DNA from: Tyto alba
Lineage: Eukaryota; Chordata; Aves; Strigiformes; Tytonidae
Direction of reading: 5' to 3'
NCBI RefSeq assembly: GCF_018691265.1
Contig: NW_024881282.1
Location: forward strand, 47,907,853-47,971,852
DNA length: 64,000 nucleotides
This document shows positions 1 to 14,137 of this stretch, in pieces. Within the stretch, counting starts at the first letter, position 1. Each line of letters starts with the position of its first letter. A program made the position numbers and the translations under genes. The notes under the pieces are model-generated. The model ran no database searches and was not told the DNA's origin. It saw only the letters and a list, made by a program, of their open reading frames with translations.

Positions 1-163
1 GCTAGTAGCACTTCAGCACAATGCTGGACACCCAAGCAGAACACCTTCATTGGAACAGTTACTTTCTGCTTTTACTTTATCTGGACTAATACATGAAGCA
101 AACAACACAGAGCAATATGAAGTTCTTTCCTCACAAGCCATAAAAGCTTGTTATTCACAAGTT

Positions 164-254
164 AAAAAAAAAAAAAAAACAAACAAACAAAAAAAAAACA
201 AAAAAAAAAACAAAAAAAAACACACAACACAAGCAAAAAAAACCCAAACAAAAG
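164..254. repeat. A-rich low-complexity tract
   Basis: Poly-A with interspersed C (AAAC and AAAAAC units). The short lysine-rich open frame across it is an artefact of base composition. Confidence 0.9.
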
Positions 255-2244
255 TCATGTTTAAAGCAATTTAAAAAAATCTGGTTAAACTGCTAGAGTC
301 TCTACATTATGAGTACATTTGTTTACCTTGAACACACTTATTCACTTGTAAGAGCAAAGAAAAGCGTAATGACTCCTCTCCCCCATCCCTTTTTCTTCTT
401 AACCCTTAATAAAATGAGTTGAAACAAAAGCACAACCCATTTTCATGACTGCCTCATAAACACAGCAGTAGTAACAAAGACAGCTTATCTGTGCAGTTTA
501 CCACAGATGTCAGAAGCATAGCAAAGTCATAATGCAGACACCCATATTACAATTTATGATCTGAAATTGTTTTCATTAAGTACTTACAATGACATTTCTC
601 TGAATAATACTTTCAAGAACAAAACATAATCAAAACAATGCCAATGTATTATAAGGAAACCACTCCTTGTTCCAGCTTCTATAATCAGGCTAAGAAGCAT
701 CTAAGAAGCCATTTCAACTTATGAGAACATAATTTTCTATCTCCACATGAAACAATGAAAGAATTAATGGTGGTGACCATGAGATTCACAGTTCACCACC
801 TTGATTTGTAGGCTCTTTCTTTCCTTTACATAAAAATTGTTGTTGAGCTGGTTAAGCCATTTAACACCATGTCCTTCATTAGTACAGAATAAAAAATGAA
901 ACTGAGAAAGATAGTCTCCATCCTGCTCACAGCAGACAACCGTCCACAGTTAAAAAAGCTATCATCACAAAAGCAGGTATTAACTGGCAGTTTTAGCAGA
1001 GCCAAGAGGCGAGCTGGAAGCTGGAGGCAAGCCATCTAGGACAGGGCAGAAGCACAGGCGGGACAACTTGTGGTACTGCTGCCCACAGTGCATATGTTCT
1101 GTGAGTAATGGATATGGCAGCACCGTCAATCTGACACCTCAGAGGAACCCTAAGTTCTCTTGCACAAGTACTTAAAAATAGCTCACTGTTTTCATGGTAA
1201 ATAACTTTTCTCATCTATTCTGTTTATATTATGCCTTTCATCAGGCAACTTTCAAGTGGTTAATATTAATTATCTCTCAAAAGGCTCCTATGAAGCATTT
1301 CAAGAACAGAGACAATCATTTCACCCCAATTCTATCCTCTCTAGCACAACGCGACAGGTTCCTAAAGAGCAAAATATAATAATGGAGAACCTAAAGCTGC
1401 TGAGGGTAAGTTTTCTTAAGCTTGGATTTTCAAAGCCCCATTCAAGGCCCCAGCTGGTCTCCCACAGGCTTCTTTGAAGATTTTATTTTTCCTAATGAAC
1501 CCAGGGCTCTTTTTGCAAAGAGAAAACAAAAAAATCTCAGTTTTATTAAACACTATTAAGCACATACCTTTATCACATCCTTGTTTTTTTCATTTGTTTG
1601 GGTTGGGGTTTTTTTTGAAGGTTGTGTACAGTACCTATGTTTTCTTTGTTCCCCATGAATATTTGGCACTTTCCCAGATTCTAGAAGGGTAACCCATTAC
1701 TACAATTTAGCATAAGCACCAGGAAGTGCAAGGGAGAAGCAACAGAAAAGGATTTCAGACTCTTCAGAACAGCAAAATACTATTTGATAACATCTAGTAT
1801 GGGTATGGAGATAGTATAGATGAATTATCAGTAATTAAAGGAGTAGCTGATGCTAATAACCAAGTTAAATTGGTAAAATAACTAATTAAAGCATCATCTT
1901 TAATTAAAATGCCAATTAGAGCAAAGGGTTATTAAGATACATGTCAGTTGCTGAAAATGCTGCATCCTAGTTCTTTTACATGATGTCCTTTCTTCCAGCA
2001 TCCCTCCAACAGTAAGAGTTTTACCTGAAATAAAACCAGGCTGTCATTGTCTTACTTTAAAGAATTTGGCATTCAAACTATTCCAAAAGGCAAAAAATAA
2101 TAGTGCTACAACACAAAAAGAAATTAACCAGATTTTAAGACAGATGTATATTGAACTCATGAAAAAAATGAAAGAGCAAATATGCTAGCCTGAGGGTAGC
2201 TTGGTATGGCAGCTGATATGAAATGCAGATCTTTCCCAGCCACA
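255..2244. other. AT-rich non-coding block
   Basis: There is no supportable exon, RNA gene or recognisable mobile element. Short open frames are present on both strands at chance density. The only internal signal noted is the TAAT cluster at 1822-1921. Confidence 0.6.
1822..1921. promoter_or_regulatory. TAAT/ATTA homeodomain-type site cluster (candidate enhancer)
   Basis: In about 100 bases there are three copies of TAATTAAA (1832, 1883, 1901) plus further ATTA/TAAT cores near 1825, 1855 and 1914. TAATTA is the core bound by many homeodomain proteins. The cluster is not a simple repeat, since the spacers differ. In AT-rich vertebrate DNA such clusters also arise by chance, so calling it regulatory is inference. 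Confidence 0.2.
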
Positions 2245-2262
2245 CCCCCCCCCCCCCCCCCC
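2245..2262. repeat. Homopolymer C18
   Basis: Eighteen consecutive C, i.e. a G18 run on the minus strand. Such a run can form G-quadruplex-type structures and is prone to slippage and sequencing error, so the true length may differ. Confidence 0.95.
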
Positions 2263-4915
2263 ACCGGTCTCTGGAAGGAAGGCTTCCTCAGATTTCAAAG
2301 CTAGTGTAATGAGGAGCCAATAAAACATTATAATCTGCTAATGCCTATTACCACTGATTCGCAGGACTTCCTCTCTCTTCAATTAACCCACATCACATAG
2401 ATCGCCATGGTTTACTAGACGATGCATGAGGATGGGGATTACACCACAACTGACAGAAGATAATAACATACACAGTAGAAACAGAGCATTAATACTTATA
2501 ACAACCCCTGTAATTGAAGCCAAGGTATTGTAATGACAGATCTATTAGCACTAGGTCAGTGAAAAAAATATCTGGGTTTCAAGCTTACAAGGGACTGTTT
2601 TCTGGCCTGACCAAAATCTCATAATTCTATGATTTTTTCCCTGTTGATCTCAGTAGGCTTTGGATCGAGACAGTATCATTATTTTGGTAGCTCAGTATTG
2701 CTACATTCAGTCACATCAAGCAGCAATAAAACCACGCATATAAAGTAGCCCACCAATCTGGTATCATGCTGTTTTCTTTCTCTTTCCCCAAATGTAAAAT
2801 TTAGCAAAAAAAAACATAAGCCAGAGAAACTTCAGTCACAAGTCTGAAAACAGGTTTCCAAATCTAGAAAGGAGTAGCTAAATTAACAAATATGTACATA
2901 TGCATGGTTATTTTGTTTCAACAAGTCCACTTCTTTGGTTTCATTGCAATGTAGACTTCCCCTGCTTTGCCACCAAACTCCTTTACACTACTTCATTTAG
3001 TGATCTCATTGGACAAATTAAGTTCATCTCCTGAATACATGAGCCAACTAATCTGATCATGGCCTAATTAGCCTTATCCCCTATGGTTTTACCTTCCAGG
3101 GTGAATGTTCTTCTGGTAAGATTAGGACTACTAAAAATTAGGCAAAATGACTAAAATGAAGGATTATATTATTCAAATTGTCTCTACAGTTTTCTCAGAA
3201 ATTATGAAAAACAAGCAAACACACTCAGTCCTTATTCATCACCTTTGTTAACAGCTTGCTTCTTTTCTATAAATTAATTTAATCATCATGCTATATTTCT
3301 AATACATAATATTAGAAAATTAATAAATCTCAGATTTCTAAGGTGGAGTGATTTTTTTAACTAAACAAATTTTGGAATACCTGTATTTTGTTACACTTCT
3401 GCTTAAGAACACTGCTGTATTCCAAACTGCTGTGAACTACTGAGAGAGACTTTGCCACTCTCTACATCAAAATCTGCAGATCCATCACTGACAACGCTGT
3501 AACCCATTTACTATGCCTTCTTCCATATTGTCTGTTGGCATTCAATCTGCCGTTTGATGCAAACTGAAGAGGCAGACCTACAAGCTTTACATTCCACTTA
3601 GTTCTGCTTGCTGAAACTCAGCCACGGGGACAAAATCTGTGTGATGCACTCCCACACTCCAGACATGCCATCAAATGTCAAACAGGCTTTATAACATAAT
3701 ATTTGCAGGAAAATAAATAAGTAAAGGGAGATTAGAAAGCTGTCTGAAAATTATTACTAAAGCTTCAGCAAATTGTTTTCTGGAAGGCTCATAAATTGGC
3801 TACTAACGGACAGGTCGCTCTGATAGCTTTTTAATAGTTGGGTCAACAACTGAAAAGAGAACTTAATTGTTTTATCTTTACTGTTGAATTTCTTTAACAG
3901 ATGTTTTCTGAGCACCAGAATAGCTGGCTTAATTTGTTTTTACATCCACTCAGTAGCACCATTGTACTTAACAATCTGTGTTTCATGAAGTTACACTGAA
4001 AGTTCAGAAATTGGGTCAAAATATTCCAACCATGTTGGCTAGTTGACAATACTGAAAATGGCCCTTTCAAAACTATGATTACTTCAAAACAGATGCTCAA
4101 AATCCTGGCATCTCTAAATTTGAGACTAAATCTTCCAACCCAGTCCAGCACAAGCAGAGGAAGAGTAAAAGTCACATTTACACTCAGTGTATTGGCCAAA
4201 ACAAATCCTTACTGAAAATTAAAGCAGTCTAGAGGCTGTTTTAATTTACACTGAACTCCATGCAATTCAAAGAAGCTTACTTATCAGCTGAGGAACTGGA
4301 ACATATAGGCATAGTCTAGGCAGAAGTCCCATTCTGTGAAAATTTCTCTCCAAATTGTGACCTGGCTGGAGATGAAACAGAGCTACAATAAAGTCTTCGG
4401 GGAACTCCCCTCTCAGAAGCAGAGCAGAATTGGGCTTGCAACTAAGTGCATGATATGATGTATAATGCTCTACATCTGAAATATATATTACAAGGTATAA
4501 GTCTTTTGGTACCATGTTTCTTTAGGTGATAAATTGTAGTGACTAATTTAATGATGACTAAACTGAATATTAGCAACTGAGAATATATGAGTCATCTTTA
4601 ATTACTGCAATAGGAAGAATGAAACCTAAAATCTACTAACTTGTGACTACAAGCGTGAGGTAGCATTATTGTAAATACGCTTGCAGTGAACTATTTTTGG
4701 AGTACTTTGTAGTGAAAATAGACAGGACAAGAGCTGTTTAAGGTCAGAAAGGTTTCAGTATCTAATAGAATGTTGAAGGAAGTGCATCAAAGCAGGCTGC
4801 AGCAGCAAAATAAAGCTTCAGTACATTAGAAATTTCCCAACAGAAGAAAGCGAACAGGCTATACCAGCAGAACTAAAAGATCAAGAACACAGTCATCTAG
4901 TAATACAACACGGAC
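2263..4915. other. AT-rich non-coding block
   Basis: No gene or element is recognised. A 101-codon open frame on the minus strand (3894-4199) shows no motif, has no splice-site context and lies in ordinary AT-rich sequence, so I treat it as chance. Confidence 0.6.
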
Positions 4916-4940
4916 AAAAAAAAAAAAAAAAAAAAAAAAA
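4916..4940. repeat. Homopolymer A25
   Basis: Uninterrupted A25. No retroposed body with a matching 3' end could be recognised upstream of it. Confidence 0.95.
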
Positions 4941-7076
4941 GAGGAAAAATAAAATTAGTTACAGTAGAACGTATCAAACCAAAAGCTTCAGCTCTTTGCT
5001 GTACTGGGAATCCCTTCTTTTGCTGTATTTAGAATTATCTTTTTAACATAGCTGCCCTTGGTTTCCACTAAATCAACTGATCCATCATTTCCTAAAAAGA
5101 AATTTATAACTCAGCAGAAGACCAAGTCTGAGATAGAATGGATGCAAGATTTACCAGAATTAGGTTTAAAATACTTAACACATCTACAACCAGCTTGCAT
5201 TGTTGCTTTAAGTATAGATTTTATAGGTTATTTTGAAAAAGACTATGTTAATTAATAACATTCTGCCTCTCTCTGTGTTACTAAAGTTTCAGCTCTAAAG
5301 AGAGCAAAGCAAGCAGAACTGGCAATAGAGTTAACATCTAAAGAAGGCCAAAAGAAACACAAAACAATGAAGGGAAAATAAGATAATACAGCTTCTGACA
5401 ATGAAGTAACAAGTGCACAAAAGCATATAAAATGAAGATAAAATAATCAGAGATACTGTAAGACTATAATTTTTTGACTAGTGTCTTCTATTACAAATTT
5501 TGGATCCCACACTACATATTAAAATTGTATGTATGTGCATATTAAATATACTTTGTTTCATTATCAGTCTTCAGATGTTGCTTCTTCAGAAAAGGTGAGA
5601 AAATACACTATTATGACGATTTGACAGTCATGTTTATTGCCACATGGAAAATTAATCAACCCTTCATGAGTTGCAGTCTGTCCCTGGGAAACAAGTTTTT
5701 CCCATTCTTTGCTCTGCTCCACACTTCTGCATCATTTCATCACCAGAGCCCTATTCACCTGTACAGAACAGATTATTTTCCCAGCTTTTCTTTTTGATGC
5801 AGTAATTCTCTGGTGTCATTCATCTCTCCTGTAAGCCATTTTATTTTCATCATGCAGGTATACTTGCTGAATATCCATAAAGATTTATTTTTAAAGGCCT
5901 AAACATATGTAAAGACTCATCCTCTATTTACCAACACACACACAATTAAAGTCTGGACACCATTCAAGAAATGTTCAGAAGAAAAATGTCTAAATCTTCA
6001 CCCATCAGTTTTTATTTTGAGTTACTGCTTGAACTGCTTTATACACAGTCTCTTACCAGGTCATACTGTGTACTGTGTTAGCACAAGACTGATCATTTAG
6101 TAAGACACAAATTTCTTTTCACATCACCACACTGCCACTTCTTAATGACATGCATTTGATTTGTATACCCAAGCACACAGTGCTACTGTCACACTACATC
6201 TGGAGTTAATCAGATGTCCTATCTGGAAATCAGCCTCTACATGCTTCAGGAAACAGAAAAATACCACATATCTGGTAGATCTTCTTGTGGTCCTCATTCA
6301 TGTACTGAAAACAGAGGACTATCCCCCATCTCAGCAGAAAGAAGATTCCAAAAACAAGTACCCATAGAAAATGATGAGTGTTTCTTCCAATACCCTATAT
6401 ATTTTCCTGCCACAGTCATTTTTTTCCTTGATATAACCAAAAGACATCTTTAGAAAAATATGTAAAATCACTTTGTTTTCAGTTAATGACAAGCCTTATC
6501 AGAAAGTCCTTCAAAGCTCAGTCTAACCTCTGCTATACAAGATCATACACATCCAGCCTATACCTCAAAGGCTCTATGTGAGGAGAGTTGTTCACACTGT
6601 CCTGTCTTTCCATGCCCTCCCCACAGCTTCTGTCCTTTAAAAGCCCATGCTGCCAACCTGGAATATGTCATATTTATACTTTTCCTCCTTGGAGACTCCT
6701 AATGTTATGAAAGACTCTTCCCAAAGTGTTTAATATTAGACATTACAACAAAAGGTGCTTTCCCAAATAGCTTGCTGGAAACAAACATCTTGGACACTCC
6801 AACATCTAGATTAATTTGACAAAACCATTCCGGAAAACTTAATTTGATTAAGAATGTTGAGGTCACAGAAGAAAGGAAAACCAGTCGCTTTAGCTGTAAG
6901 TAACTTAAATATTTGTATAGCTGAAAATTAAGGAGCACAATGCACAACATAGAGCCTGAAGGATTGGTATTATTTAGTCTTGACTAAATCACACATTACT
7001 TGTATTTTCTCTTTGGGTGCGGTTATGTGCAAAGCTGAATCAAGTTGTTTTACTATGTTTATTCCTGTAAGGGAAA
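4941..7076. other. AT-rich non-coding block
   Basis: No coding or RNA signal could be supported. It is somewhat pyrimidine-rich around 5690-5830. A short CA run is present at 5935-5944. Confidence 0.6.
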
Positions 7077-7249
7077 AAATAATAAAAACAAAAAACAAGC
7101 AAAAAAAAACCACATACCCCCACCACCCCCAAAAAACAAACAAGAAAAAAAAAAAAAAAAACACAACAAAAAAACCAAACACTACCACCACCAAAAACAA
7201 AAAAACACCACAACAAAACCAAACAAATAGGAAAAACCAAAAAATCAAA
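7077..7249. repeat. A/C-only low-complexity tract
   Basis: About 170 bases made almost entirely of A and C (AAAC, CCACC, ACC and AAAAAC units) with hardly any G or T. It creates the artefactual open frames crossing it: lysine/threonine/asparagine-rich on plus, phenylalanine/valine/glycine-rich on minus. Strand asymmetry this complete is unusual for a simple microsatellite. Confidence 0.9.
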
Positions 7250-9600
7250 TCCTGCAACATGACCACAGGCAGCAAAGGTAGCAGCACAACAGTCTGCCTG
7301 ACACAGTTCTGCATCTCCAAGACTGTCTCCACTTTTCTCTCCCCATGGGGGCATCCAAGGACTGCTCTCTGCTGCCTGCACCAGTCCCATGACTACACTG
7401 ATGGATCATGGGTCCTCTTCTCATGACGTACAAAACCCCACAAAAACTGCTCTTTTGACAGAGTAGCCAGCCCCAGGCTGGAATGAGGAGTGTTTATCCA
7501 TTTGGGATCTTGGTTCTAGGAAACTCAAAATTCAGCTACCAGAAAGTAGCTCATCTCTAACAAAAGACCAGCATTTTCTTTGCAGGTTATAAGTTCTGCA
7601 CTACATTCCCCTGAGTCACAACTAGGGCCATTAACAGCATTTCTCTTCCATCCTTTTTGCAATATCTCTTGGGAAATTAATTAAAAGCCTGCCCTTTCCC
7701 ACACTGAGACTTGCCGAATTTCAATCTGGATAGTTCTCTCCCTCCTCCTCCCCCATCTCCACTGGTGAAGTATGATAAAATTAAAGAAAATTATTTTCAA
7801 GAGAAGTCAGATATGATGCAGCACCCTAGATGTTAATACTTTTGAGAAGAACATCACAGAGCAGTTTATTCTTCAGTAGTTACAGTAATACAAAGTATAA
7901 GGGACACACTACTGCTATCAGAAGCTTCTCAAAAATAACAAGGAAAACGAAGAAGATGACAGCTCTATATTGCTGCAAATGTTCAGAAAATTACTTCTAG
8001 CAATGAAGTTATTTGTTGTCAGAATAGAGTTATGTCTTCTCATAATGTATATTCACTTAATAGGCACAGAATAATTTTTCAGAGGCAGTCTGTGACAGCT
8101 TACTTGGGAATCAAGAAACATGTACTACATGACAAAGTTGTTAATAATGGCAGCGTCCTACAAGCTGACAAAGAGGTTATTCATTTACTGTCCATTACAC
8201 ACTGGCTAGATGGTGCTTGATAGCTCCAAAGTAGAAGAATATCTGTTGATATTCTTACAAGTAAGACATTAATAGTTTAAAAATTCACATTAATTGTGCA
8301 GTGAATTCTGAGCATAATGCTGAGTTGTTCTGTTAATTTGAGATAAGCATAAAGCTGCATTGATGTATTCATAGTGGTTTTCATACCAGGGTAAACCAGA
8401 GCATTTTCACATGATCTCTACTAGAGAAGAATCCAAGAACAAAAATGAAAACAAAATTAATGACAGCAATTGATTTGTTTGCAATAATGTCTTTACAGAT
8501 CTTCAGATTTATTAATAACACATTCCTTGTAGCTATTACTGTATTTCCCTACCAACTATACATGTCAACTACAAACTAGGATTTGATAAAACATGCTTTC
8601 CGATGTTTTATCTCTCTATAATTGATCATACAAACTGAGGACTTATTTCTTATGCTTCATAAATAACCATATGCAGCAATTACTGTCAGAAGAGATTGCT
8701 GTCATTCATGAAAAAAAAATCTCCACATGTATTTGTAAAACAGAGAAATGGCAGTTGGTGGTTTGGGAGGACTCTTTTCACATGGGATATGGGACATGAA
8801 AAGTAACAGATCCAGCAATTAGCTGAAAATAAGGGCATAAACTTCCACATTCTTCTGCATTACCATCTGCATTTAATATATCTATAAAGGTCCCACTACA
8901 TGACAGCTGCTTAAAACACTCAAAAAGTTGTATATGTTGTGACACTTGAAGGATTAGGTCCCTGAAAAATAAAAATTTAATGAAAACACTGCAATTTTTA
9001 AATCTATTAATTTTGTTTAGGCACAAAAATATTAGCTTTTTTGAAATATTACAAAATTACTTCTGTTTAAGAGTTTTGGAAGCATTAAAGAGAGACAGTT
9101 CCAGGACCAGGTAGTTCCAACAAGAGACAGACCCATAACTAAATGCACACATTCTGAAGTGAAAATAGAATCCATACAGGTTTAACATGTAAATTGGTGC
9201 TTGAAATTATACAGACATACATAAATATGTAGCAGTCAAGTGGAAAGACAGTATTTTTCTCACTAGTACTCATCAGAGAGACATAGCAACAGTTTATCAT
9301 CAGAACTGAAGTTTCTTTACATTAACTGACAATTAAATACTATGCCGTATGACAGAGAAGTTAATGATTTTTTTATGAAGTTCCAGAAAACAGTTTGTGC
9401 ATTTTTTGACAAATTATTTATGGAAATCTACCTTGTTGGTATTTAAAAAAAAAATAAAACCCCCTCACACATGATGGGCGTCTAAAGACAAGCTTCCATA
9501 GCTGTACGTTGCTTCCAAAGTGATCACAAGCAAAGAAATTAAATTCAAGAAATTGTATAACATCTGTTCTGCAAACACTCCAGAATGTTTAACTGACCAC
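7250..9600. other. AT-rich non-coding block
   Basis: No gene is recognised. 7250-7500 is moderately GC-richer, then the sequence returns to AT-rich. A small A10 plus TAAAA tract lies at 9447-9462. Confidence 0.6.
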
Positions 9601-9735
9601 TAAAACTAAAACAAACCCCAAAACAAACGAAATAAAAAAAAAAAAAAAAAAAAAACAAACAAAACTAACAACAACAACAACCAAAAAAAAAAAAAAACCA
9701 GACAAAAACATCACACAAGGAAAAAAAATCAACCA
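9601..9735. repeat. A-rich (AAAC/CAA) low-complexity tract
   Basis: Poly-A interrupted by AAAC and CAA units over about 135 bases. It is of the same type as the tracts at 7077-7249 and 31706-31791. Confidence 0.9.
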
Positions 9736-12700
9736 ACCAAAACAGATTCATTCAAACTTGTCAGACTGACTGCTGGTAAATGTAGTGACATACATTTTCA
9801 CTGAGTGAAAAAGGAGACATTACTACCTGGCAGGCTGGAGACTCTTACAGAAAAATCTGTTAATACATGGAAGTCAGTTGTACAAAAAAAGTCATGATTA
9901 CCACTCAATAGCAGTTAAAAATTTGAGAGCTGTAAGTGGTCCATACTAGAAGACTGCAAATCTTTTATATGAATACCCTCAACTTTATGTTAAACAATCA
10001 AAGAACTCTTACAGGTTTAAGTATATCTGAGTATCTAATGACACTGCTGAGGACAAAAAAAATAGGAAGAAACTGTAGCATCCAAAATAACACTGTTAGA
10101 AGCATAAGTAAACACTGCAGTTGCAATGATCTCATCTACATAATAAAGCAGGGATGTAAACGCAAGCTTAAGTGATAAAGAAAACATCCACTCAAGGAGA
10201 AAAATATTAGGCAACAAGTATAAAAAGTAAGCATATATGTTAATACAGAAGATTATTTTTCTTCCACTTTTAATATTTATAGATTTCCTTAAGAATTCAT
10301 TTTACATTGAAAGAACTTAAATGAAACTCAGTTTTAATCTGACATTGGTATGAAATACTGGAAGGCTGCAAACATGAGCACAAATCAGTGGGCTGATAAG
10401 CAGGAAATCAACTGTACTTCTGTGCCATGAAACAAACTTGCATGAGCCCAGACACTGCTGTAAGTAGTGGAGCTCTGAGGCACTTGTGAAGCCAAGGCAC
10501 TGTTCTATGCTTTGGGAAGGGAAAATCCCCATAAAAGAATAGTGGATAGTCCACAGGCATCTTGGACAAATAAACTCAAATGTTGCAATGCAAGAAGATT
10601 CACTGTAGAAAAGAAGATTACCAGGAAGTGCTGTAGAAAGTATTAATACTATTTCATAACAGAGTATCTGTGTGGGGGAAAGGACATGTGTCTGAGGTAG
10701 TTTTCAACACCACATACTCTGAAATACATAAGGGAACAGGGAAAGCATGGTGGTAATGAAGTGGCACTGTCAGAACAGCATCACTCAACAGCTTCAGTTT
10801 CTCATCACCAAGAGGGTGTTACTGAAACCTCTATGGCTGGCAAGAGGACACTGACCCAGTGACAAAACCAAATGAGTATATAAAGTGGACAGAAGAGATT
10901 TTTCTTTGCCTGCAAATGAGTTATCTGGAGACGTGTTTGATAGACCACACAGCTAAGCTACCTCTGCTCTTCAGACTTGCCAGACAGAACAGCAATTCAC
11001 TCATGTCAAATGAGCATGATAAGGAAGCTCTAACAGCCTCATTGCTGAAGACTCAAGGAAAAGATGCGCCTCCCAAGATCTTCTGTAAAGCCTAGAGCAG
11101 CAGTGTAAACCCTCCCACCCCACCTAACAGATTTACCATTCGTGCATCGGATTTGCCAGCTTTTAACTTGCACATTCAGAACAAAAGACCACACTGGATT
11201 CACCAAGTACAGCATTGCAATAGACTAAGGAGACTGAAGCTCATGAAGATGACAGTGCTTGCAAGGGATTCCTGCTGCCACCAGCACAGCTTGTCCCACC
11301 ATACAAAGACGATTCCCAAAATGTCCTGAAAGAGACTAGCAGATTGCACAGACAGTCCTAAACAAGGATGCAGACCAGCAATCCCTGAGCTAAAGCCAGG
11401 GTCTTTTCTGGTCTAAAGCTCATAAGAGTTTGAAGAGATCAACCAGCAGTCAGGCTAAAGTAAGAAATACAACTCCTCTCCAGATAGAATACACATCATA
11501 CTTGGTTTCTGTAACTTCATGTTGCTATAAGGGTAGATCTGGCATTTATCATTTTTCTGATGCTTTGTGTTATTTTTCCACTTAGATTTTTTTAATTTAT
11601 ATATTTACATTTTTTTAAAAAGCTACCAAGAAGATAGACGGAAAAAAAAGATAGATTATTTCTGCACATAAACTTTTAGTCTGCATGAAATTGAAGAATA
11701 CTTCTTAGGATCCACTGAGGCAAAACCAGGAAAGTAATCTAAACAGACTGCATATATGCATATCTCATCATGTATTTCTGCTGATTAAAGAATACTCTTC
11801 ATACTAGGAAATGAGTTAAAAGTCCTTGAATCTTATACCAGTATATATGTCTATACTTCCATTAATACAGCTTCACCTGAAGCTATATTAGTGCTCTCAT
11901 TTGTGAGCATGCTAAAAGAAAACCATTTAGTCAACATGAGAATTAGTTACTGTTAACATGGGTCATTGACAGTTCTTGACCGGGGTTTGAATCATTACTT
12001 AGCACCTTTACTTCACTTGCAAAAGGTCTGAAACAAGACAATTCCAAGTGCTTGACAATGACAAATTACTGAAATGAATGAGAATTTGAAAAAAGCCATT
12101 AAAGTTGAATTTTAGAAAATAACAACAATCCATTAAGATTTTGTTACATTAAGAAATCTGGATGTAAGCAATTTGGTGAGTATTCAAGCAAATATTGGAT
12201 TATTGTTCGGTATGCTTTTGTTTCAACTTTTAGAAAGTTGTTTCTTTGTTCACTTGATGCTTTCTTGGCCACCTAGATTTTTGGTTATACTTGATCATAT
12301 AAGTTATTTTTATGAGCATTTATTTGGAATCAGTTGTATATTTGCTAGAAGAAACAGGGATTTGTATAGCATCAAACAAAAATAGCTGCACCATTCATGA
12401 GTCATATCAGAGTATTCAGAAAATAAGCATATGATCTTGCCTTTATTATGAAAATAAAAGTAAAGCAAGCCTCATTTGAGAAATGACACTGTAAAGATTA
12501 AGAACTTGAAACACTTCACATCTTTTGACATGTAGATATAAAATACTGGGGTTTTTTCTTCTAATTAAAACTTATAAAATATTACAATTCACTGGAAAAT
12601 ATGTATTTGTTTTCTCAGTTATTGTTATATTTCCTACATTTCTATTCCTATATTTCTGTACCACATACAAAAGAAATGTTGGCAAGTCAGAAGAGGATAT

Positions 12701-14087
12701 ACAAATTCATAATCTATAGAAGTGAAACGTCAGACACTGGAAGGCAAAGAACAAAATTTTATCAAATATTTTAAACAAGATAATTTTCTATTAGAATAGA
12801 ATTCTATTATGTGACTTTGAAAGCATTTAAACTACATTAAGAAAATACCAATAATTTTGGAGTAAAGTTCTCATGAGAAGGAATGAGTAAATTCTATACG
12901 GTATAAAATTGGGAAACCCTAACAGTAATCAATGGCAAAACCCTGCACTACTGTGATTCGTGAAGTCAGCTTCATTGTGTTTGTGTTGCATCTAAACATT
13001 CACTAGATTAAAAAAATAAAATTACAGAACATACTTCTCAACTAATGTGACAGGAAAATAACCAACTTCTAAGTACATGGCAGCTACACAACTAACTTTA
13101 GAGATGAGTTCACAATCTAAAACATAATTACATACTTTTTGACTCTGAACTGAAATGCTCAGTATTTGCAGAAGTTTAGGTATATTTATAGGCTTCCTGG
13201 TTTTGAGAGACTTCCTCTCTGCCCCTTAGGATAACGCTATTATGGCTGAACTCCTCCTTCCTCCCCCATTTTGGGATGGAAGCTGCTTGCAGGGGACCAG
13301 ACCTTCACCTCAAACGTGATGTGCAAGTTCGGTTTCTGTAAAACCTGTATCAGAGCAGTAAAAGAATCTATGGGCATAGCATTGCTGAGAAGTGTTCCCT
13401 AGCAATTATTCCTTGTAAAAATGCATGCCACTATTGCAGCAAATATGGCATTCATAAGCAATTCCATATTTTGTTCAGCTACAAGACTTTTCCTCCAAAG
13501 AATCTGAGGAGCATCAGAATAGATAGCAGTTTCCTGGTGTGTCCTGACACAATCAGACTTCAAAGCCTGTTTCTCCTCTATTATATCAGCAGATTTATTT
13601 TTCTGAAGGGCATAGTAGCCCACTGTTAAACCTTACTGGAGATGAACTGCCACTGAAATTTGAAAAGTTCATTTGAAAGAAAATGCCCACACTGAAAGAC
13701 AGACTTAATGCATGTAGTGTAGTTCAGAGGTCAGTCTGGTAGACCACTTGACACCAAACAAAGCTACTTAACCCCAAAAAGCATAGGTACATGTAAAAGT
13801 GGATTTTCTCTCTGTACTTCTGTAGTCAGAGACTGTATGGGATCTTGAAGTTGCCAGTGGTGATTCAATCGGAGTAGAAACTCCCAGGATAAACATATAG
13901 CAGATGGCTGGAACTGCAACATACATGCTGCATTCATTCACCCCTTTATTATTCATCCTGAAGTCCCTCTTGACTAAACTGTAATTTTCAGGAAATTGCA
14001 ATGATAATTGTAGGTAAATGAACAAAAATTAAACATAATGCAAATGAACTTCATCTATCCAATGATTCATGTTGAAGCCCTGTATTT
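9736..14087. other. AT-rich non-coding block
   Basis: No exon, RNA gene or element could be supported. 10640-11460 is somewhat GC-richer and less repetitive, with short open frames on both strands but no recognisable protein. Confidence 0.6.
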
Positions 14088-14137
14088 AAAAAAAAAAAAA
14101 AAAAAACACAACAAAAAAAAACAACACCAAAACAGAA
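14088..14137. repeat. Poly-A with C interruptions
   Basis: A19 followed by CACAACAAAAAAAAACAAC-type sequence. No associated retroposon body is recognisable. Confidence 0.9.

Noticed and set aside
3894..4199. 101-codon minus-strand open frame
   Set aside because: No recognisable protein, and the composition is no different from its non-coding neighbours.
6970..7433. Overlapping open frames of 116-148 codons on both strands
   Set aside because: They run through the A/C-only tract at 7077-7249. The proteins are lysine/threonine/asparagine runs on plus and phenylalanine/valine runs on minus, a composition artefact.
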